In this document: positions 56,101-64,000 of the stretch, in pieces
Layout of the letters: each line of letters starts with the position of its first letter
How positions within the stretch are numbered: the first letter of the stretch is position 1
NCBI RefSeq assembly: GCF_021018895.1
Contig: NC_079387.1
Location: 10,339,083 to 10,403,082 of the forward strand
DNA length: 64,000 nucleotides
Origin: Seriola aureovittata
Lineage: Eukaryota > Chordata > Actinopteri > Carangiformes > Carangidae
Reading direction: 5' to 3'
Notes under the pieces: model-generated
Databases searched by the model: none
What the model was told of the DNA's origin: nothing
The model's input: only the letters and a program-made list of their open reading frames with translations
Translations under genes and position numbers: made by a program

Positions 56101-56844
56101 TCATGTATTTTATGTGTAAAATATTAATATGCACAGTAACTGCAGCTGACAAATAAATGCAGAGAAGGAAATAGAAGTAAAACTCAATACCTCAACATAT
56201 TGATTAAGTACAGTAGTTGAATGAATCACTGGGTGCAGGTGATGCAAAAATGAAAGTAAACTTTAAACTGATCAAATCCCCAACAAGCGACTCACCTCGC
56301 ATGCCATAGTAGGAGAAGCGCTCGCAGAACTCATTGACCACAATGAAAAAGATGCTTATTGGGTAGCCACAGACTGTAGCCTGCAAGAGGGATGGGTGAA
56401 TGTAAGTATATTATATCAACAGTTAGGTTATTTACAAGCGCATGTTAATTAAAGGCTTTTTAGTCTTTAACCAACCACTGAAGGGACTTTATTACCATAA
56501 AGGCGATTAGGATGTTCATATTTACCACTCTTTAAAATTCTGTGTTGTCTATCTAAGCAGGAAACAACAGGAAATATTAGACAGTAGTATAAAAAAGGTT
56601 GGACTTACACTCTTATGCTTGGGCTTCCTCATCTCGCCGTTGTCTGCAGAAATAAGTGGTTTTCAATTACAATTCATATGTACTGATTTCCTTTTTTTCT
56701 TGCGCACTTAGTGTAACCAACTGAACAAATACAGAGATCGCTGAGTAAATAAAGTGTAATGCAAAGAATATTCCTCTAAAACTGGCAGGAAAAGTAAACG
56801 TCCCAGTCACATGGTTCCCCTCCAGACTGGAACTCACCTGCCAT
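49075..56844 (-). CDS. slc15a1: Proton-coupled oligopeptide transporter 1 (PepT1), complete
   Basis: PepT1 imports di- and tripeptides with protons across the intestinal brush border. Coding exons: 56844-56838, 56643-56609, 56380-56296, 55679-55538, 55331-55212, 55124-55025, 54280-54190, 54104-54021, 53425-53343, 53218-53132, 53015-52926, 52642-52598, 52502-52470, 52369-52281, 52176-52095, 51981-51865, 51762-51625, 51439-51393, 50957-50850, 50756-50642, 50546-50409, 50170-50063, 49326-49075. Phases join to 731 residues (human 708). ExxER of TM1 is E31/E34/R35, the TM2 proton histidine is H65, and W302 is in FWALFDQQ; each is offset by 8 from human. PTR2 signatures [15 protein letters not shown] and [12 protein letters not shown] are present. 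A large extracellular domain spans about 392-585. The tail is charged and Ser-rich. The stk24/dock9 context rules for slc15a1 over slc15a2. Confidence 0.96.
49440..49520 (+). repeat. Fragment of the 11.6-kb element's terminal family
   Basis: TAGCTTAGCATAAAGACC and GGGGAAACAGCTAGCC match a fragment at 62053-62100. The 49630-49735 stretch carries inverted counterparts, suggesting a nearly whole small element in slc15a1 intron 22. Confidence 0.45.
51393..51439 (-). CDS. slc15a1: slc15a1 coding exon 18, followed by a GC-AG intron
   Basis: The 47-nt exon encodes [15 protein letters not shown] plus two bases and matches the QKPEKGENGIRF region of mammals. The only donor in the right phase is ATCAG|gcaagt, a GC donor with otherwise perfect consensus. 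The next exon (50957) completes the arginine and continues FLNGHRS. Confidence 0.88.
53074..53122 (+). repeat. (TG)24 microsatellite beside a splice donor
   Basis: It reads (CA)n on the slc15a1 transcript, starting 9 nt after the exon 10 donor. Confidence 0.97.
56838..56844 (-). CDS. slc15a1: slc15a1 coding exon 1: only ATGGCAG
   Basis: The start codon sits 7 nt before a GTGAGT donor, so the first exon is almost all 5'UTR. Joined to exon 2 it gives [14 protein letters not shown], a lysine-rich cytoplasmic leader like that of other fish PepT1 proteins and longer than the mammalian one. The joined reading frame continues into [16 protein letters not shown]. Confidence 0.8.
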
Positions 56845-57078
56845 CGCTGCTGTATGTGCTGCTCCAACTGTATCCTTCAAAAAACAAGAGACAGAGAGAC
56901 TAGTGACCCCCCGTCCAGATCCAAGACATGAAGACTGAACCGAGGTCTGGTCTGCTTCTTATGTAACCTCCCGTCAAACTTCCTGCAACGCCCACTGATG
57001 CTGGACCCACAGTATCTTCTCCAGCACCTCCCAACATGCAAATCTCCATTATTCCAACTTGCCAGCACATCATCACAA

Positions 57079-57127
<49 letters not shown>

Positions 57128-57830
57128 TACTTTACAACTCTGGGAACTCAGTTCTTGCCTTACAGATAAAGAGCACCGGTCTGGTCAGCTGGTAAACGTG
57201 AAAACATTCACAGTGTTTTTCTAATTGCTAAGTTTCCTTATTATAAGCACGTGATTGCTCTTTAATAGGTGTATTTGAAGACTGTTAAGTAACAGCAATA
57301 AAATAACAGTTTATGCACATATAATATACATGAAGTACATAGTTGTAAAAAGTGTGAACACACAAATAGACTACTCTGTGTATTAATTAATAATAATATT
57401 AATAATAATAATATGATATAATAATAATAATATAAGTACATAAAAAGAAATAAATAAAAACATATGTGCAAATATATACACATATGTTACATAAATATCA
57501 GTATATGTTGATATTATGTAGGGTCCAAAAGCCTGAGAGCACTTTCCCAGAATAGGAAGATAGACATGTTTAAAATTAATATATATTATATATATTTGAT
57601 TTTCCTGCAAAATAACATGTTAATATGTCGCTTGTCTTTTACAACACGAAGGACATACAGGATGTAGGTAGGGGTAGCGGCTACAGCTACAGCATGATAT
57701 AAAACATATAAAGAGGTGAATGTTACTATCATCCGTGTCAATCGTGAATTCTTGTATATTTCACCAAACAAACACAAACTCAAACACACACCATGAAACA
57801 CGAGCAGAACTCACAGATACATGATGTTTA
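56845..57830. other. 5' region of slc15a1 and upstream intergenic
   Basis: The first about 100-150 bp left of the ATG on the minus strand should be 5'UTR and promoter. No clear TATA box is seen. A (GT) array lies at 57082-57124 and AT-rich sequence beyond it. Binding sites for intestinal regulators such as CDX2 may occur in the AT-rich part but are too degenerate to call by eye. Confidence 0.4.
57082..57124 (+). repeat. (TG)21 microsatellite upstream of slc15a1
   Basis: Pure array about 240 bp upstream of the slc15a1 start codon, possibly in or near its promoter. Confidence 0.97.
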
Positions 57831-59645
57831 GCAGCCCGACTCTCTGACACAATGACAGTCCAACAGGACACAGTGTGTGTGTGTGTGTGTGTGGGGGGGG
57901 GTCCCTGTCAGTGATATGAGGTGGGATTAGCTGGTCTTTTACATTACAGCGAGCACAGTGGAGGTTTTACTGGAGTCAGCATCCCGATGTCTCTCCTGTT
58001 TCTCTTCAATGAGCGTGCAGGTCACTGTCATCCCCAGCTACAGCACAGAGCTCCAGTCACCCTGACACTGACCTACACGTTTACTCAGAGAGACAGAGAC
58101 ATATGCTCATATACAAGTTAATGATTATAATTCATTACAGTTCACTTTAGCAGAGAGCCTAAAAAACTTTATGATATATTTTACAGTTTTAGCAAAATAC
58201 GTCATTACATCCTTAGCAATATAATATCAATATGATATAGTTATGCATGTTAACACCCTTAAATTACTGTTATATGGCGATAATACATCATCAAACAATG
58301 CTAGCTAAATAATTAAAAATGTCTGCAGTTAGCTCGCTAACTTTGATTGTGATGCAGCAGTATTATGTATGTTTGTTTAACATTGTGAAAATATAAAAAT
58401 ACTTAGCTGAACCTTGGTAACTGAAAAGTCTGATGTTCAGTATCTAAGTTAGTTAGCCACACAATGCTAGCTGCAAGACGTATGTCAAATCTGGAAGCTA
58501 ATATTCCATAAACAGCAGACGGTAGAAGTGATAATGCTAAACAAGGTTATACACAAAGAGAAATTACCTGAGGGAAATGACTTTCTCAATATCTGTAAAC
58601 TGTGATGAAATGTAATTGTTGTAACACTGCCAGACCTAAATGTCATGCTTCTCTTCCTTGAATGATAATAATTGAACAGAGGGGAGAAAAACTGAACAGT
58701 GAACATTTCAAATCAAGGCACGGAAGAAGGTATTATTACAGATTTTCATATATTTATAGGTCTTAAACATATTTACATGAGCAGTCATTAAGTAAAAATG
58801 TTTGTTTTTATCTCACAGATAATAAAAGGCATCTACATGACAGACAAAGAAACAAAGGGGTAGATTACAAATGGTCACACCCTCATCTCGCATTGCACAG
58901 TCGTCTTTCTAATGTCTTTGGCAAGAGTGGTTTCCTGTGCAGTAGGTAGCCTTGGTAACAATAGAAAATATTGCACACACTTTTTTTTTTCTTTTTCTTT
59001 ACAGAAAATAGGTTAAAACATTGCGGTTCACTTGGCTTTAGACAGTTTTCATACACGTCTATTGGCCTAAAATAGAGTGAATAATTCTTTCAAATGTTCC
59101 CGGTGAGAGAAAAGATAAACTCTGCACAGATAAATGCCTCTGCTGTGACAGCGGGGCTCGATGGGAAAGAACAGAAGAAAAGAAATGTAAAAAATACTGA
59201 AGAATGTGATAAAGTTACAGCAGAGGCATTTATCTTAAATAAAAACTTTCTTTAAACACTCTCTTACAAACAAAATGGAGCCCTACAGTTAAAAATAGGT
59301 ACGGTTTAGACTTTGTTTTCAACCTGTGGACAACGTCTCTTGGGGCAGGGTCTAACACACCAGAACAGTGAACATAATGTTGTCAGTCACGGGACTAGAT
59401 ACACGTCTTACATGGGATCAAACCAAACCTTCTGTATGGCTTAAACCTGGTTCCATCGTCTCCATAGGAAACAAGAACAACGGGCTAACAGGAAGTGAAC
59501 ATCACATGATCTGTGTCGAGGAGCAACAGGAGAAAATATACCAGTGGCTTTTACAGGTGTCCTAATTGATTCCTCTTGACTGGCAGGTAGTTTGAACAAA
59601 CATCCGAGGGCGAGGAAGGCGCGAGGCTGATGTGAAGCATCGTCA
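57831..59645. other. Intergenic and dock9 3'UTR
   Basis: The right-hand part, ending at the dock9 stop, is the dock9 3'UTR (minus strand). No canonical AATAAA could be placed with confidence; a TATAAA variant lies near 58750. The left part includes a GT/G tract (57872-57900) and AT-rich sequence with no exon. Confidence 0.45.
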
Positions 59646-59741
59646 TCAGAGTGAGCCACTGGTTGGTGTGCCACTGATGGCGTTGAAGATGCCCATCGAG
59701 TCAGACAGCGTGCTCCTCGTACCATCCTCCACTGGGTTTAT
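59646..59741 (-). CDS. dock9: dock9 last coding exon
   Basis: The acceptor is ctttgtag and the exon encodes [15 protein letters not shown], then [15 protein letters not shown] and TGA. It aligns with the mammalian alternative C-terminus that contains [11 protein letters not shown], but stops earlier. Confidence 0.85.
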   Translation of the reverse strand: MNPVEDGTRSTLSDSMGIFNAISGTPTSGSL

Positions 59742-61342
59742 CTACAAAGATTAGCAGGGATATTTACTTATAAATAACCATATAAAAATATACTAAAATC
59801 TTTTTTTAAAAGATTGTAGAGTCTTAAAAAGAGGATCTAAAGTATATGTGAATAACGCCAGGCATGAATTTTGTTTTGTGTAAAATGAAATATATGATTC
59901 CTCCATTCCTCTATGGACACAACAGTAACTTCAAATGATAAAAGCAGCGTTACCATCCGATCTGCTCAGGCCAGCACAAAGAAAGCAGGAGACAAGAGAC
60001 GTGGTTAGTGAACGTGCACAAGATCGCAGCGGTGCATAGCATAGCTTCTTAAGGGTAGATCAATAAGCAATGTAACATGAAACAATGAGGAATGTGCAGC
60101 TTTAAATATTACCACATGCACATTTGCACAAGGCAACAGGGTAAATATGCAAATAAAGTACATATAAATACAACAAAACAATGGGAGAGCACATAAATTT
60201 CCCTTCTTTATATAAATCATCTGTTTGGAAACTTGTTGCTGCAGCAGAATGAGGACCTGAGAAGATTCACATCAGACCTGGTTTCAGTACTTCCTGGATT
60301 CGTCTCACTGGACAGTTAAAACACCTTTCTGCAGCTGTGTAAAGTGAAGAGACAGTCGAGTCTGAGGAGTTCCTACCTGTTCGTGCATGATGCTGGACAG
60401 CTCCCTGGTCAGGTCCTTGTAGTTGGCCTTCATCTCATCGTGATACTCCTGCTGGTCCTCTTTAATCAGCCGCTCGTTCACCCCCAGCGCCTGGCCGCAG
60501 GCGTCCACGAACTGCCTGAGGAGAGATCCACAAGCATTTTTAGTGCCACTTAGAAATGCAGCAGGCAGAGAACAGGAAGTGAGAGGGAAAGTGGAAGGAC
60601 AGATTTCCACAGACTGTAAGCAGTGGAATAATTATCTGGTTATTATCGTTTTCAATTTCTGTTTAGTTTTAATTCGTTTTTAAAGCAGCTTTGATCGTTT
60701 AGTTTAGAAAAACTCAACAAAACATCAAACCATTTTAAAAATGTTTTCACTAAGATCAGCCTCTCGACGACCTGCACACACCAGCGACAGCGTATATGTA
60801 ACGGTAAGTTTCTGTCACAGACAAGGGGCCAATGCAGAGAAGGAAGAGAAGCTGTGGTTTTACATGTGCAGGTGATTCTGACATCAGTCAGTCAGTCAGT
60901 ACCTGAAAACCTCTTTGAGCTGTTTGACCTTGTTGTCTGGATATTTCTTGGCACTGCTGTCGTCGAGGAAGGCTCTGGCGTAAGCGAGAGGACCAGCATT
61001 CACCTGGAGAACAACGGGGGTCAAAGATCAGACATGACATTGAAGTGATTCATGAGAAGTAAGATGATTTAACGGAGGCTACGTCCATCTTTATTTACCT
61101 GAACACTGATACTGCCTTGCAGTTTGAGCTGCAGCCGGATCATGTCCACCTCCAAGGCCGAGCACAGCAGTCGCAGCTCGGCCACCTTGGAGCTCATCTC
61201 GTCTATGGCCACCTCGATGGGGCTCAGGTCGGTCTGGTGTTGGTACATGACCGCGATGCGCTTCTTCACGTAAGGGAAACAGTGGGTGGCTGGACAGAAA
61301 TAGGATTGAGGGAGAGAAGGTACTGAGACACAGAGACATGTA

Positions 61343-61373
<31 letters not shown>

Positions 61374-63780
61374 CAACCACTGTGCATGTAAACAGTCACT
61401 GTGCGAGTGGGTCTACAGCCAAGTCACAATCAGTCAGCGTGATTATTAACGAGACAACGCCTGAACTTTGGGATGAAGTGGAGAGAACAGTAATAAACAT
61501 CTATCTATCTTAACGTTCTAAGGTGAATGACACCTGCAAGGAGGTTGTAAACAACAATAACAGATGGCGACCAGGAAAATAGTCGTCGCTCTGTGCTTCC
61601 TGTCGCTGCTACTGTGATGAGGCTGATTAGAGCGACTTGTTTTGGTTCTTTACCGAACGTTAATTCCACATTATATTTCTTGTCGAGTGAGATCGTCACT
61701 GATGCGCGACCTACTGGTGAGAACGGTCCGCCGTTTACACTGCTCCTCCACTCCGCCCTGCTTCTTGCCCGACACGGTGAACGGCGTCTCGAACACAAAG
61801 CGCCGGATGTTGTGGCTCTTCTCGAAGTCCGTCTTCCTGTCCTCAAGCTCCTTGTCGTCTAAGTACGGCGTGACGTGGGTCACCTGGATGTAGGCGTACT
61901 TGGAGTCGAGGTCCTTGGGGTTCACCTGTTGATGAACAGGACACAAAGATGTTTTGGTTTGACTGAACATAGAAAACTGTAACATACCAGTGAGCGCCAG
62001 ATAGATATCACTCTCATGTCTGTGCGTTAACTACAGAGCTACAGTCTGTAAACTGTTAGCTTAGCATAAAGACTGGAAGCAGAGGGAAACAGCTAGCCTC
62101 ACTCCCACCTTGCCAGAGTCCTGAATGATCTTGACGTTCTCCTGGCCAAACTTGTCGGAGTAGAGCTTCAGGAGCCTCTGGGAAATCTCTGAGAGCGGAG
62201 TGAACTTTGGCTCCTTGTAGATGTATTCCTTTCCATCCTCATCCTCAAAGAAACCCTGCAGAGGAGGGGAAGACGGAGACACATGACCTCTGTCAGCGTG
62301 AGCCGCTTTTTCACCAGGAGCTATCTTTAAGTTCGCAGAATAAAAGGCTGAGTTCAAACTTTGAAAAAGAGTGTTTCATTCTGAAAAATTGTTTATTTGT
62401 GACCTTTTTATTTAAAATCCTGAATCAATATCTCAAACAAACACTATTTTCCAAAATTTCACTGTTACGATTTCTTAAATTTTACATTAAAGAAAGAATC
62501 AGAATCAGTCATACATAGCTGCTACTCAGTCATGCATGTATGGAAAAGTACACAGGGAGGCGTGTGGGTGGGAACAGGCCAGGATAACCACTGAAGAGTG
62601 GAGCGAGTCCTAGAGCTAAATGGCTGATCAAGGGGAACGGTTAATGGGGAGGTTACCCAGAGCTTTATCACATATGGTAGATTTACAGAAAAGAGCTAAA
62701 GCGCTAGCTTCTGCAACTCGGCAACAAAGATAAAACTACTATTCTCCTACTTTTGAGAATCTAGGAAATCTACAGCAACTTTATGCCACTAATTTAGCAA
62801 AAATAAAAACACACGAGCCCTCAGACAGCATTATAATGCAAGGACATGGACAAGCACACCAGGCTAACACACACAGTGACATCACTACACACTTACCGCA
62901 GCCTCGGAGGGGGAGGAGAGAAAAAGAGAAATCTCTGTTAAGATGAGTTTTAGTGGGAGTAGATTCAGATTCAGCATGTGGACATGCTTTTATTAAGAGC
63001 TTGCATCAATTAATATTCATGCTTGTCAAAAGTTGTTTGTTAATTCAGTGTTACAACATTGAAACTGTGGTTCTTTCGTTACCTGTCCGAAGAAGGCCAC
63101 TCTGAAGAATGTGCCCAGCAGTCTCTTGCCGGTGTGCATCACCTCCATCACCTTGGTGTAGGCACGGTGGAGGGTGTCGTACAGGTGTGTGAGTTTCTGT
63201 TCCAAAACAAAATAAAAAACAGAACAAAAAATAGCAGAAATTGTCACAAACATCAGCAAACGGATGCTGCAGAAATTCAGCTAATGTTAGCCACCATAAG
63301 CTACTGGTCAGACCAGACCAGGGGTTTTCAAAGTCTGACACTGACACAACTGCAACCCCCAACAATCCCAAGATGGAACATGAACAAATATTAATGGATT
63401 TTGTATAAATACCATGATGCTTTGTGCTTGTGCTGAAATACACAATTATCTAGTTAAAACCCACGTTTGGATTGTGAAAAGCACTGAAAACATGATATAG
63501 ACATGGTAAATAACCTGCATGTCTGTTTCTATTGCAGGGTTATTGTAACTTTTTAAATGCAAGGTGCACACCATGTTCCCTGGAAGATATGTGTATGCAT
63601 TTACAGCACCACTCCTGTATATTGCTGGTCTATGGCTGTGCTCAAGGTGCAGGTTACCTCGAAGTCTCTGCGCTGTTCATAGATGGGAATGATGAGCCTG
63701 TAGACATCAGCGATGAGCTCATAACGCTCCGCCTTCCAGAGGCCGTCAGCACACTCCTCCAACAGCTCCATCAGCACCTC
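59646..63780 (-). CDS. dock9: Dedicator of cytokinesis 9 (zizimin1), C-terminal part of the DHR-2 GEF domain
   Basis: DOCK9 is a guanine-nucleotide exchange factor activating Cdc42. Coding exons in transcript order: 63780-63658, 63196-63083, (possible 6-nt exon 62902-62897), 62255-62109, 61925-61715, 61289-61099, 61003-60903, 60515-60377, 59741-59646 (TGA). Without the microexon they encode the final 373 residues. The gene's 5' portion (PH and DHR-1 domains) lies beyond the right edge. Motifs include [84 protein letters not shown] and [12 protein letters not shown]. The segment [14 protein letters not shown] is where DOCK GEFs place the nucleotide-sensor region. The C-terminus ends [18 protein letters not shown]10/DOCK11 are close relatives, but the stk24-slc15a1 neighbourhood favours dock9. 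Confidence 0.93.
61346..61373 (+). repeat. (TA)14 microsatellite
   Basis: Pure TA array in a dock9 intron, about 55 bp upstream (transcript sense) of the exon at 61289-61099. Confidence 0.95.
62003..62100 (+). repeat. Fragment of the same terminal family, abutting a dock9 exon
   Basis: ATCACTCTCATGTCTGTGCG and TTAGCTTAGCATAAAGAC followed by GGGAAACAGCTAGCCT. It ends 8 nt from the donor side of the dock9 exon at 62109-62255. Confidence 0.5.
62897..62902 (-). CDS. dock9: Candidate 6-nt microexon of dock9 (Ala-Ala)
   Basis: On the minus strand a long pyrimidine tract (ttctctttttctctcc and following) ends cctccgag, followed by GCTGCG and then gtaagt. Both flanking exon junctions are phase 0, so inclusion adds two alanines between FFGQ and GFFEDED. 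As I recall, mammalian DOCK9 isoforms carry an insert beginning Ala-Ala at this very junction. The acceptor GAG is not optimal, so this stays a candidate. Confidence 0.45.
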
Positions 63781-64000
63781 CTGAACAAACACAGCCACAG
63801 ATGAATGAATGTAAACTTCACTTTCCCGTCCTCTTTGCAGTTTCAGCTCAGGATATTTAATTTGTTGCATAAAGGGACGTTTCTGCTTGTTCCTATTTGT
63901 CTTGGAGGTCGCGGTGAACTGAAACTGAGCAGAATGTCCCAGCAAAGACAGCAGACGTGGGAGGAAATGGACGCATCATCTCCTTTCTGTTTATTGGCGG
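63781..64000. other. dock9 intron at the right edge
   Basis: Left of it is the acceptor gtttgttcag of the first visible exon. No coding exon is seen between here and the window end. Confidence 0.6.

Overview
This window is vertebrate nuclear DNA, almost certainly from a ray-finned (teleost) fish. Four multi-exon genes with GT-AG introns can be read exon by exon, and their proteins resemble the vertebrate families closely. The introns are short for a vertebrate, and dinucleotide microsatellites and short palindromic non-autonomous transposons of the teleost type are frequent. I see no bacterial, viral, CRISPR or rRNA/tRNA gene content.

Layout. (1) Minus strand, left edge to about 36.0 kb: slc4a10-like sodium/bicarbonate transporter. 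Twenty-three coding exons are readable from the start codon at 36014 down to 304, and the last residues lie off the left edge. Intron 1 is 15.4 kb. (2) Plus strand, about 38.0 to 48.0 kb: stk24 (MST3), a complete GCK-III Ste20 kinase in 11 coding exons encoding 432 residues, with a long 3'UTR. (3) Minus strand, 56844 down to 49075: slc15a1 (PepT1), a complete proton-coupled peptide transporter in 23 coding exons encoding 731 residues. (4) Minus strand, right edge down to 59646: the 3' part of dock9 (zizimin1), with at least 8 coding exons covering the C-terminal half of the catalytic DHR-2 domain to the stop.

The order stk24 - slc15a1 - dock9 is the vertebrate arrangement known from human 13q32, which supports these names over their paralogues. 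The slc4a10-like gene next to it is not part of the human block (SLC4A10 is on human chromosome 2) and probably reflects a lineage-specific join. slc4a10 and stk24 are divergent with about 2 kb between them. stk24 and slc15a1 are convergent with poly(A) signals only about 430 bp apart. slc15a1 and dock9 are in tandem on the minus strand. The genes are not functionally linked in any obvious way: ion transport, kinase signalling, peptide uptake and Cdc42 activation.

Non-coding structure. Introns carry palindromic elements with terminal inverted repeats (11611-12789 with a retroelement-like tail nested inside; 13291-13632 and a second copy near 20.8-21.1 kb), a two-copy dispersed repeat (8.5-8.9 kb and 40.2-40.4 kb), many CA/GT arrays, and G-rich tracts. 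Items most worth checking are a 6-nt microexon candidate in dock9, dinucleotide arrays directly beside splice sites of five exons, three perfect RFX X-box matches confined to slc4a10 introns, and a GC-AG intron in slc15a1. I did not find a clearly undescribed biological system. Exon limits were derived by hand from splice consensus, reading phase and remembered family sequences, without alignment or transcript data.
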